Source: Armillaria gallica
Taxonomy: Eukaryota; Basidiomycota; Agaricomycetes; Agaricales; Physalacriaceae
Length of the DNA: 64,000 nt
Reading direction: 5' to 3'
Assembly: GCA_037576215.1 (NCBI GenBank)
Contig: JBANDB010000015.1
Span: 1,426,001-1,490,000 of the forward strand
The first letter of the stretch is position 1. Each line of letters starts with the position of its first letter. Shown one piece after another: positions 46,486 to 59,229 of the stretch. The position numbers and the translations under genes are program-made. A model generated the notes under the pieces. It had not been told where the DNA came from and ran no database searches. It saw nothing but the letters and a program-made list of their open reading frames with translations.

Positions 46486-48135
46486 ATGCACGTTCCCGAC
46501 CTGAATTCAAAGCCCAAGCTCAAGCTCCGAGCGTTTCTTGGGAGGGTGAAGCGTCGAGGACAGCCTTGCCCTGTCTCCTTGCTCACTCTTCCCAATGAAC
46601 TTCTCCAGGAAACTGCCTATTTCGTAAGTTCTTTCATCTTTCCGTCAGCATCCTATGTCATTAATCGCTTATAGCTGTGTAAGCGGGACCAAAAGACATT
46701 CCGTTCTGTATGCCATCGAGCGGACGTTGTTGTCCGCACTACCATGCTCTCAGCTATCTTGCTGAAAATTACTCTTCCCTTCAGCCCCCTTAACCAAGAC
46801 ATCCTCGGATTTCTAGGTAGCCAACCTGCAGGATATGTACATAATTTGAGAGTACGCATATGTCCAGAGTTGAAACCGTACTATGTGTACGACCGGCGTG
46901 TGGCTGACTCGGTCGGCACTCCAAAATGCAAGCCTCCTTCGAAACGTCTACGTCCCGAGACGAAGGCTAACACGCGAAAATTTCGCGTACTGTACAAGGC
47001 AGCATTTACCTCCTTGATCAACCTACAGGCATTGACGCTGTGGTAAGTCCATTCACGTCTCAAGACTCAAGAGAGAGTCTGCCACTGATATTTTTCTTCA
47101 ATAATAGTATCACCGATGACTCTCGTGACGCCCCGCCGTTCTTCGAGGACACATTCGAATGCTTGATGAAGCTGCCCATCATCAACCTTCATCTAACCCA
47201 CCCCAAATTCACTCTTCCGTATTTTTCGCATCTCTCCCATTTTCGCAACAGCAACAGGCTTTCTCTCATCTGCTATAACAATAGCTCTACCCCCATGATG
47301 GAGAAGACACTCGCATGCGTACTTTCTAATAACCATGGGTTAACCGATCTCGTCCTGTATTTATTAGATCAGCGGGGCCAAACCATGACCGGCATAGACA
47401 TGTGTGGTATAGAGCGTATTTCCCGAAACAATCGACCACCAATCTGTCCCTCCGTCACCTCACATTGAAGGAAGGCAGCATCGTCGCGGCCCCTCATATT
47501 TTCCACCACCTCCGCGGCCTTCAGTCGCTCCAGATTTCCAACTTCGAACTCTATGACACCTCGTCTGGATTCTGGATTGAGCTCACTCGGCAGAAAATAT
47601 ACATTCCTTCGATCACACTCAAGAGCTATAGCATGCCTTCTGCTATCATCGACTACCTTGTCTCCAACCAGGGAATGTCCGAGTTGCCGTTTGAAAGAGG
47701 AGACGTCTCGAAGCGAGTGTTGAGCGAGGTAGTCCCGCGTCATTCTCGCACTCTGGAAGTCCTCCACCTGTCGTCGTCTTGCGGTGGCCACTGGGCTATT
47801 GGACATTTCCCTGGCTATGTAGCGGGAGTGTCCCAATGCTCGAAACTACGCATTCTAGGGATCGTGGTCGAACGAAACAAGGACATGGTCATGGTATGTG
47901 TCATTTTTGTGTCTGTCGCGATATACATTTCTCATCCTTTTGATAGGAACCGCTTTTGCATCTGCTAAAGTTCCTTCCTCGTCTTCGATGCCTTCGGCTC
48001 GTGGCTATTGATAACGTTTTTGACCCGGCTATTGAGTGTATTGAATCATACGCGACGACGAGCCATTATTGTGTCCATTTCACGTCGGGGGAACGTCAGG
48101 TTTGCGGCTGTGGTATCAGAATGGGATGTCGATGA
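46486..48135 (+). pseudogene. F-box/LRR-type protein, copy D (most complete; lightly broken)
   Basis: The start ATG CAC GTT at 46,486 is conserved in copy E. Exon 1 is 46,486-46,623 (F-box core LLTLPNELLQETAYF). The 51-nt intron 1 is followed by exon 2, 46,675-47,042 (LCKRDQKTFRSVCHR through the words before LQALTLW). The 65-nt intron 2 is followed by exon 3 from 47,108. The LRR-like tail includes LTDLVLYLL, LTLKEGSIVAAPHIFHHLRG and LEVLHLSSSCGGHWAIGHFP. A single-base loss in the T run near 47,417-47,423 shifts the frame between MCGIERI and FPKQSTTNL. The last exon, from about 47,947, has a further deletion after CIES. The family acts as SCF ubiquitin-ligase substrate adaptors; activity here is doubtful unless the frameshift is a sequencing error. 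Confidence 0.75.
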
Positions 48136-48189
48136 TGTTGAGCGGGACGTGCTGCTAGATAGTCCTTGGGGGTATGGCCCGTGATGTGT

Positions 48190-50418
48190 TATAACTTATA
48201 AGTAAAAGAAAATATGGACTATTTACGCATGTATTATTAGGATCCCATCTCATTCTGCTGGTTGACTCTAACGTGAAACATTATGATAGTTGCTCTTCCT
48301 TTTCTTTCCTTGGTTCACAATTTTAATACTGTGTTCATGCACACGAAGGGCTTCTCCTAGTCCATTCTGACACTACTCAACGTTCAACGGCGAGTCAACG
48401 TTTCGACATTCACTTTACCGTCATTATGGTCAATTTTATCCAGGTTAAAGTTCAACAAAATATCGTAAATGCAAGTGTGTAATTCGTGGATGCTCACTTA
48501 GGGACAGCAGTTTCCCGTCTCGCTGAACTCTCTAAGTACTTGTCCGCGCAGTATCGATCCTTGGCAGCAGCGCCCTTCACTATGAGGCCTCCTTGCGTGG
48601 CGGCATAACCGTTCTTTACGTCTTCTGCCATTATATTCCCTCCCACAGAAACATGGCCAAACGTCAACTTGGGTCTCTTGCCAGCCGTTCAGACTCGGAC
48701 AACTCCATCCATTCGCAAGAAAGAGGGGAAACTGCTTCCCTCGAGAAACCTGTCCATAGTTCCTTGATCATCGCTTACTATTCTGGCGGCATCCTCCTTG
48801 CTGAAATATAATCTGGAAATCAAGCGCTCATGAACCAGCCCTCTCCCATGCCCCAGCGGGATAATTGGCCTCCGCACGCTCACCTGACCGCGTTTCCTAT
48901 CTCCCGATCTATCTCCACAATAATGACCTACAGGGACATACGAACAACGAGTCTATGTCAAGGAATATACTCTTCCCGCGAGATCACCTAAAAGGGTCAA
49001 TGCGTACTTACTTGTCTAAGAGCGGGATGATATCCCTCCGCTTAATTACGCGACTTATATATATGTGGGTCCGAGTATCCAGCGTCAGCGTGTCACCTAC
49101 AAGCTTCCTCGTCCCCTCCTTCCCCCTCTGTGTTGTGTTGTCTTTCCCGTTCACTTTTATCACAACTCAGCGCCGGGGTGCTAGTGATCTTTTACTACTA
49201 AATATGGCTCATTTTCCTCCAGCGCTATGATTTCCCTTACACTTCGGACAACTCCATTGATTCGCACTGACATACTAGAGAAGCCTTCGGTACGCTCCCC
49301 CCGGTCTACTTATCCTCGCTGTCATTGAATTTCAGTCTCCATATCATGCCGCAATACTTACAGGAAAGTTCCACCTGACCGCGTTTCCTTTCTCCGCAAG
49401 TCAATCCACTTCCCGCGAGCCTGAGATCACTCACCTATAAGGATTAATGCGTACTTCCCTTCCTCAGGGTCATTGCATAGCGACTCTTCCTGTCGACACA
49501 TCTGACCTCACTCGGGATAACATCCCTCCGTATAAGTAAACGAGTCCAATTGAACAGTGACTCCCCGTGTTCGAACCAATTCACTCGGGATCACTCGACT
49601 AACATATACGGATAACCTTCCCTGCTCCCTCTCATTGAATCCAAGAAAAACACACTTTCCCATATGCCGCAATACACCTGACCGCGTTCTTGCTTCAAGC
49701 TTCAACACCCATCCCTCCCAACAATCTCGTCTATTTAACCCAAGCGCGACTACAGGTCAACGGATTCCGACTAATTAACGGATAACGTCACCCTTCTCTC
49801 TCCGCATCCCTTTCTCCGCTTACATACCCAACCACGACTAATTAACGGATGGCACCACCGCTACCTCTCCCCACATTCCTTTCTCCGCACGGAAGAGCGT
49901 TCTCCCCACCCAGGGTGAGAAGAAGCTCTGATGTACTTGGCTGAGCGGATCTTCATCACCTGGATATCTCCGGATTCATCATATGCACATTCCGTCGGCG
50001 TCGTTAGTAACCGTACCCGAACCATGCCCGGGCCGTCAACGCGTACCTGCCCGGTCAGCTTATCGATATCACCAATCATTGCGGATATGTACTCAAATCC
50101 CCATCCCCACACAAAACGGGAATTTCACACGGAGTCTCGTTCTCCGCGGCGGCGCCCCACAATTTGTAGAGATATAGAGATAATGGAGAATCCCCACATG
50201 GGCGCAAAAGAGTCCCCCGCATGCAGCTCCACAAAGTTGAAAATCCGCTCATCACAATGGACAGACGCTCTACAAAGTTCGTTCAAGTTCACAGTTCACC
50301 CAGGGAAAAAGAGATAATCGAAAAATTCCATTGACGGTGACTTAAAAGGTTATAAAGATCATAATACATGCTGCATGGTACAATAAAGTTTAACTTCTCA
50401 TCCAGAGCCAGGGAGCTT
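48190..50418. repeat. intergenic region with degenerate direct repeats
   Basis: The word ACCTGACCGCGTTTCCT occurs near 48,882 and 49,377, with ACCTGACCGCGTTCTTG near 49,677. The words CTTCCCGCGAG, ATGCGTACTT and ATCCCTCCG also recur in the same order about 440-500 bp apart. At 49,768-49,890 a 61-bp unit beginning GACTAATTAACGGAT occurs twice in tandem. No coding gene is seen. The right end is the 3' flank of the aldehyde dehydrogenase. Confidence 0.55.
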
Positions 50419-52382
<1,964 letters not shown>

Positions 52383-53102
52383 GGTGGTGGATGAAAGGTA
52401 AGAGGGGATGAGAGACAGAGAGCGGCTATCGGAAGCTTATATACCCCAGACGGGGCCCCGGAGCGGATGACCACTATCGATCGTTAGTGAGACATCCGTA
52501 TGTATTGGAAATAGGAAGAAAAGTTTTTGTGGCGGCACGACGGCGGGATTCGGGAGAAAGGTTATCCAGACGATGATTGGGGAAAGGCATGGGGTGATAT
52601 TGATTACGTGGAGAAAGAAGTGTGGGGAAAAACTCGTGATCTAGTGCGGGGGTGGGGCGACCCCTGTGTGCGGACGCCCGACTTTGAAACAGCTAGGCAG
52701 ACTAGGGGTATTCGCTTGGCTAGAGTCTCTCTTTCTACCTTGACGTCCAATTCCCGCCTTTGAGCTTACTCGACAAGCGCCGTCTCAATTCTTCGCAATT
52801 TATCGTATACCGAGGATCGCGGGTTGTCTATTTCTTCGCTATTCTTCTCTCTATTTTCGCATCATGGCCTCCACCAAATCACACCTGACCCGCCCTCCAT
52901 TGCAAGATCGATCCACAAGTATTCTTTTCTGACCGATGACCGCGTGTTATGATCCCCGAGCGCACTAGCGATTCTATTCAATATACCCTAGTTAACGTCA
53001 GCGCGCCATATTACCACCGACCATACCAACAGGACCAAACTCCCCTGCCATCATCTTATAAACCCACGATTTCTCGTTTTCCATCTTCTGCAACTCTCCA
53101 CC
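52383..53102. promoter_or_regulatory. shared divergent promoter of the aldehyde dehydrogenase and acetate-transporter genes
   Basis: The 720-bp interval between two divergent starts has a TATA-like sequence for each gene: 52,437-52,444 (GTATATAA on the minus strand, about 55 bp before the dehydrogenase start) and TATAAA at 53,057-53,062 (about 41 bp before the transporter start). A perfect 10-bp palindrome, CGGGGCCCCG (52,451-52,460), has the CGG-N4-CCG form used by Zn2Cys6 regulators and lies just beyond the dehydrogenase TATA. Both starts have CACC before the ATG. Co-regulation is inference. Confidence 0.6.
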
Positions 53103-53958
53103 ATGTCCGACGTCGAGAAAGGCCTTTCCTCCAACTCGAACGGTGTCATCGAGGCCAACCTACCTCCAAATGCAACCATTATGCCCCGTCCCACACGAAT
53201 TGCCAACCCCGGTACACTCGGACTCTTCTCCTTCGCCTCCACCACGTTCATCCTCTCGATGTACAACGTCCAAACGCGCGGGATCAAAGCGCCCAACGTC
53301 GTCGTCGGGATGGCAATTTTCTGCGGCGGGCTGACTCAGCTCCTTGCAGGCATGTGGGAGTTCCCTCGCGGCAACGCATTTGGCGGGACAGGTACGCATA
53401 CACACGCCCCTTACCCCACGCCTCCTGACCCCTTACCCATCCCCAGCTTTCTCCTCCTATGGCGCGTTCTGGATGTCCTACGCCACTATCTTTATTCCCA
53501 ACTCTGGTATTCTCGATGCATACAGCGCTGACGCATCCGAGCTCTCTTCTGCCCTCGCCGTGTACCTGTTTGCCTGGATGATAGTAACCATTCTATTTTT
53601 GTTCGTCCCTTCCCATCCCCTTATCGCTTACTGACTAACCCCGGTGGACGCAGCATCACCTCGCTCCGCAAGACCGCCTCTTTCATCGCACTCTTCGGCT
53701 TTCTTTCTGTCACCTTTATGCTTCTCGCCTGTTCAGAGTTGTCCGCGTCGTCCGGCAAGGTTACCATCGGCATCAAGTATGTCTTCTTCTCTCTCCTCCT
53801 TCACCCCATTAGCTAAGAGCTTACGATTTCCCAGTCTCGCTAAATCAGGGGGTGCATTCGGTATCGTCACCGCCTTCATCGCATACTACGTCGGTCTCTC
53901 CGAGTTGCTCGCATCAGAGGCCAAAGCAGTTACCGTACTCCCAATCGGCACACTCTAG
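53103..53958 (+). CDS. acetate transporter, GPR1/FUN34/YaaH (AceTr) family, intact
   Basis: Four exons (53,103-53,391; 53,447-53,600; 53,654-53,776; 53,835-53,958) join in phase to 229 aa. The family moves acetate, and sometimes ammonium or succinate, across the plasma membrane, with six transmembrane helices. The signature appears as NPGTLGL (residues 35-41; usually NPAPLGL), at the start of the first helix. SSYGAFW at the exon 2 start is the conserved aromatic motif of the third helix. Later helices include ALFGFLSVTFMLLACSEL and GIVTAFIAYYVGLSELL. The second donor is GTTCGT, less usual but GT..AG. The length is slightly short because the hydrophilic N-terminus is short. The gene diverges from the aldehyde dehydrogenase. 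Its 3' half is the source or sister of seven truncated copies in this window. Confidence 0.95.
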
Positions 53959-54720
53959 CTCCTTAATTTTATTGTACCTCCATTCGTAGTACGCTTTCTC
54001 AGCATCAAATACGATGACCTATCATATATCATGACGTGTCGTCCATTCCACGCGTCCCTCAATTCCAATCATAGTTTCCAATTAAGACCCGTGCTATGAT
54101 TATAACACGATAATACAAAATCAGGGATCTACAAATATCAAAAGCGCCTCACCACGCGTACTCCCGCTACAAATACACCAAAACCAACGCCGCCCCCAGT
54201 CGCGTCCAGATTATGTATCTCGACTCGAACCCTAGTCAGCTGGCATTCCTCTGTGTGTCCTAGACCACACTGAGAATGCCACAGGAACGCGACGGCTCCC
54301 CGCCCATACACTAGCCTAAAACGGTATAGTATCGCGTCGAATATGTTTCTAGTTGACGCTCGTAGGTCCACCTCTCCCGATCACACGTCACTGTTGCAGA
54401 TCCCTCCAATTTAGACATCCGCCCACCGGCTGAACATTGTCCCCCCCACGGCGGCGAGTCGGCTTGGATGTGGGGAAACAGACGCTGCTCTGCTGTTGAC
54501 TTGGCGTCAAGAAGCAGGGGGGGTTGATGCTATATGTACCGCGCTTCCCACATATAGCGAGCCGGGAAAGGTGCCGAGTTTGGACATCTGTATCGATACT
54601 GAGACGGCGCGCTTGGCAAGGAAACTACATACACGTTTGGAAATGGCGCCTTTCCTCCGTAACTGGAGCAGAGTGCGTCATCGAGGTGCGTCTAAGCGTC
54701 CATCAGAATCGAGTTGAACC
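53959..54720. repeat. transporter 3' flank, sister of the inverted copies at 3-5 and 20-21 kb
   Basis: Reverse-complement similarity runs to 4,015-4,592 and 20,320-21,254. The part nearest the gene (TTTCTCAGCATCAAATAC) is also present at 9.7, 21.2 and 29.4 kb. No gene is present. Confidence 0.65.
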
Positions 54721-55720
54721 GCCCGCCGGCTCTGCTATACCGTGATCTACAACACATTGAACAAAGGCGCCTCTAGGTTTGTTCCCTCCGAGTCGTTCTT
54801 GACGCGTGTACCGGGAATCCAAATATAGCGTGCTGAGAAAGTAAGAAGAATTGCTTGTATCCCGGTAGAGCTGAAATTCATTTTAGCTCTGCGGAGATTT
54901 GGTGTTCAGAGCTGGGACGTACCTTGCACGTCTTCGGGGGGCGAATGTTTCTCGCGTTCGGAAATCGCCGTTTGTTGACATCAGCAAGACAGACCTAAAA
55001 CACAGGATATGGGTCCATGTTTGTCGTGAACTAGGCGGAGATAAAGTGGGAGGGCGGGAAGTAGATTCCTGCTTATCAGACCAAGCCGTTTTTATTGACC
55101 GCTTTTGATGGGAAAACCATGGATGGCGCGTTGGGAAAGGTACCCGCCTAGCTGGAGGAGAATGCCTATGGTTCCTCTCTCGTAGTGTTGTTCGCTCACC
55201 GACGACTTCGGCTATTGGATGTGCGCGTCTCGGGAAGCCAAACCGGGGTCCTGTTCGTAGTCGGAATCGAGTTCAACCGCACCGCCGGTTCGTCTGTGCC
55301 GTGATTCATACTAAGATGAGATTGTACTACAGATCTGAAACACATACGGGGGCGCCTATGGGTCCATGTTTCTCGTGTCTGAGATGAATGAACTCCTTGA
55401 GAAACTCGATCAGATGGAAACTGTAAACAAGAAAGATCTGTACCTGGAGAGTGTGTCAAGTACGAATACCCTACCTCCAACATGCCATCCTTCTTTTGGA
55501 ATCTACAGCAAAGTTGAGATGGGTAGTAGATCCTTCTCGCGGATCGCAACTATGTTTCTCGAAACCAGATATCCGCTCGAAATTGGACCGTACACCATCG
55601 GAGTGAAGTTCAGCCGCTCCGCCGGTTCCTCTCTGCCGTGAGAGATTCAGAAGAGAGATCCGAAACACAGAACGCGAGGGTGCTTGTGGGTCCATGTCTA
55701 AGATGAAAGGCGGATATAAA
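54700..55720. repeat. degenerate tandem repeat of about 340 bp
   Basis: Units share GAATCGAGTT(G/C)AACCGC.. followed by CCGCCGG (about 54,706, 55,265 and, diverged, 55,603), then AAACACA.. and GGGTCCATGT (about 55,008, 55,362 and 55,688). Parts of the same motif are found inverted at 3,280-3,400. There is no coding gene. Confidence 0.6.
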
Positions 55721-57070
55721 GCGGGATAGTCGTTTGGTAGATCTTCCGTGTTCTTGAGACACGCATACGCGCCTCAAGCGTTTCTGTAAGACCCGTAGCC
55801 AAATTGAATCGTGACAAAGAGCCAAGGACTTGGAAGGAAGAGAACCCCAGGATACACCTGGACCCACAAGATTGGAGATCTCGACACAGGAAATTAAGCA
55901 CGTAGATGTACGTACGTGCACATCTCGAGCCGAATCACTAGCCGTTCGGTATTGACTTTTCCCGCTGGCCGTCCTGCCGCGGTAAACCCAAGAGATATAG
56001 CCAAGAGCCAAGACCGACACGGAGTGTAGATGCGTATGGTGGTGGCGCTAATGATGAGCTGGCAAGAAGGAATTCTTGCCGGAAAGGGATGACTAAGCAT
56101 GCGTCATGTTTTCTGATTCTCCCTATTTTGAACACGGCGACATTTCATTTCCTTCTTTTCAAGCCGTAGCTATTCACTACAAACATGCAGCTTGAAGGAT
56201 ATATTTCTCTGTGAGGATCCAAGACTCCTTGTGCTCGAGCTTGGCAGCTTAAATGACTCCATGGACATACAAGATGGCAGATCTGCAGGACAAGAAATCC
56301 TGCGGCATATCAGCGCCAAGCCGGCGGTCGAACCTGTCCTGCTTGCGCTGATGAAACAATTTAAGACTTCAAGCTTCAAGCTTCATCCACCAATCTAGGG
56401 TAAGACCGACCCGGCATGATGCGTCGACCACTGCTAAAAACCGGTCTCCCTCATCGCGGAAACACGCCTATCTCGGGCAGACTAGGACAAGCGGAGTTGC
56501 AGCCCGCACTTTCCTCAGCGTTATCCCTTCCATCTCCGAGTCGTATCACGGAAATCAACGTCCGGCCGTTTTTCCATCAGTAGTCTGTTTTCCAGGGACA
56601 CGCGTTTATCACGACATTCGAGTGACTCGTTTAATTTTGACTCATCTCTCCGTAACGGCGGGAGAGAGATCTGCGCCAGCGCTGGACCATCTGGAAGCGG
56701 AGAACACAACGCGTCTACTGATCACAACGGCAGAGCTTGTTTCTACTTGGGGTTTGTGCATTTGGACCCAGGTATGGAGAGAATGAGGATCAGACAGCGG
56801 TCTCTTTTGAATTTCTCCCATGTGCAGCAGCCGTGCCGTTCCCGCAGTGTCTTTATCTACTCTGGGTATGTCAGCCCCGAGTCTCATATAAGAGAGCAAG
56901 TTGGCCAAAATATCCTTGCGCGCTCACTACATTTGGCTTCGAACGTCTGGCGTCAGGGTTGCAGGTGGATGTCTGTAGGTCCACGTCAATCGGGTTAGTG
57001 TTGCTCCGCAGCTGGAGTTATTCCTTCATTAATTCGGCAAATAAGCGACGAGTGATCTTCCCTGTCATCG
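55721..57070. other. no gene recognised
   Basis: Only short open frames are present. The stretch 56,192-56,398 on the plus strand (68 codons, LLVLELGSLNDSMDIQDG) has natural composition, but I found no homologue within the window and no domain. Confidence 0.35.
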
Positions 57071-57077
57071 TTAAACA

Positions 57078-58941
57078 TTAAACATTGACAGACGCGGTCA
57101 CGTGTGGATGAATTTGATTGAGGTGGATGAACAATAAGGCCGCGTGGAACAAGGCTGGTATTTGCAGTTTATATGAAGTCGGCCCAACGCGCCGTCTGGA
57201 AAGAGAATTGTATGGGCGAACCGCGTCGCCCAGATACCGTGGATCATCTCGTAGCACATCTGGTTCCTCATTATCGAAATCCCACCCCGATCGCCCAGCC
57301 GCGAACTTGATGCGCCCCAGACACGAAACGGATACAATAACCTGCAGCCGCTTCAATAATGACTCGTCGTCGCGTATGCATTCAATACGCTTGACGACTA
57401 GGGTAAAATCGTTCGTATGAGCAACCAGCCGCAGGGTTTGAAGATTCGGCAGTACCCTGAGTAAAGACAACACCGGAGCCTGTGAGAAGGATGAGAATTG
57501 AGTACTACGAAGTTGAAATCGTGACATACTTACTGTGAAAATTTTGTTTCCTTCCACCACGATACCTAAAACGCGTAGTTTCGAGCACTGGGACACACCC
57601 ACTGCATACTCAGGGAGACGTCCAACAGCCCAATGACAGCCCCAGCACGACGTCAATTGGAGAACTTCCAGAGTGCGAGAGTGACGATGGACTACCTCGC
57701 TCAACAGTCGCCTCGAGACGTTTCCCCGGTCAGTCTCCACTTCAAACGACAACTCGATCATTCCCTCGTTGGAGACAAGGTAGTCAATGACGGCGGAAGG
57801 CACACCACAACTCTTGAGCGTGATGGAGGGGATATGTACCCCCTGCCGAACAAGCACAATCTAGAATCCGGTCGAGGTGTCATAGAGATCAATGTGGGAT
57901 ATTTGGAGTGACTTGAGGCTGCGGAGGTGTTGAAAAATATGAGGAGCCGCGATGATACTGCCTTCCCTCAACGAGAGATTTTGAAGTGTAATAGCTGATT
58001 CCTTAGGGAAAACGCGCTCTATACCAGAGACAACCAGGCTCGCCGTGCTTCGGTCCCACCGATACCAAATGCAGAAAGAGATCGGACAAAAGGTGATTGT
58101 TTGCAAGTACACGTGCGAGCGTCTTCTCGATCGTTGGCGTCGAGTTATTTTGGTATCCAGTGAGGGAGAACTTGCGAATATTCTGGAACTGGGATAGATG
58201 TGAGAAATAAGGAAGCGTGAAGTCGGGGTTGGTCAGATGAAGATCGATGGTGGGCAGCTTCATCAAGCTGTTGAACGTGTCCTGAAAAAAAAGAACGGCG
58301 GGGCTTTGCGAGAACCGTTGCTGATGCTATAATTGAAGAGAAATGTCAGTGGCAGACTCTCTTTTGAGGTGTGGCTGGACTTGCCACAGCGCGAACGCTT
58401 TCAAGTTGGTCAATGACGCAAATGCCCTCTTGTATAGGTTGCGAAACGCGTCCGAGCTGGCTTTCGTCTCGAGACGTGAACGGGACGAACGAGGTTTGTC
58501 TTCTGGATTGCCACCCTCAGCCACATCCCAATCGGTCGGGACGTGTTGCTCTGCATGCGATCCCCAGATACAGATTCTAAGTTCATGGACGTAGCCTGCA
58601 GGCCGGTTAGCTATATATTCGAGGATATCCTGGTTAAGGTCGCTGAAGGGGAGCGTGATATTCATTAAGATCGCCGAGAGCACAATCGTGCATAGTACGA
58701 CTTCGACTCGACGGCTTGTAGAGCGGAGAGCTTTCTGGTCGCGTTTGCACAGCTGTAAATGATTAATGACACAGGATAGTGGTGGAAAGATGAATATACT
58801 TACGAAGTACGCGATTTCCTGGAGGAGCTCGTTGAGTAAGGTGAGCAAGGAGACAGGACGAGGCTTTCCTCGACGCTTCACCCTCCGAAGAAATGCTCGA
58901 AGCCTGAGCTTGAATTTCAGCTTTCTTTTGAAGACGTGCAT
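57078..58941 (-). pseudogene. F-box/LRR-type protein pseudogene, copy E
   Basis: The start ATG CAC GTC at 58,941 aligns with copy D. Exon 1 is 58,941-58,804 (LLTLLNELLQEIAYF) and intron 1 is 51 nt (58,803-58,753). Exon 2 (LCKRDQKALRSTSRR through NLKAFALW) is followed by a GCAAGT donor in place of GTAAGT. The next exon has a T-run insertion near 58,288-58,296 and a 2-nt loss near 58,060-58,090. A TAG replaces Trp after DTSTGF (57,861-57,863). The tail from 57,857 to 57,078 is open and includes PVLSLLRVLPNLQTLRLV, with an intron at about 57,530-57,482. It lies on the opposite strand and carries different lesions from copies A, C and D, so it decayed independently. The insertion could alternatively be part of a longer intron, leaving a slight chance of function. 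Confidence 0.7.
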
Positions 58942-59229
58942 TGATCTGATGGGCTAAAACCAACAAAGTTGAGAAACAAACGAGAAAGAAAGACACGTGA
59001 ATCCCACTTTGGAAAAACAACCAAGACAAATTCGTGGCGGCTTCAACCTTGCTTCCAGTGGCACTTGATAACAGATGGCATCCCCAACAAAAACTCGTCG
59101 TCTTCGTCGCTGGCCGCTCTCTCCGCAAACGATCGTTAAATAGTCCACATCGAAAGATCCCTTCGCGCAAGCTTTCTCTCTTGCTCTGCGATCACCAAAA
59201 TCAATCTTTGCGACCACGAAAGCTCCTTG

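Noticed and set aside
56192..56398. 68-codon plus-strand frame as a gene
   Set aside because: There is no homology, no intron context, and the frame length is within chance for this composition.
57078..57857. Stand-alone 259-aa protein
   Set aside because: It is the tail of F-box copy E after an in-frame TAG, and it includes an intron; it is not an independent gene.
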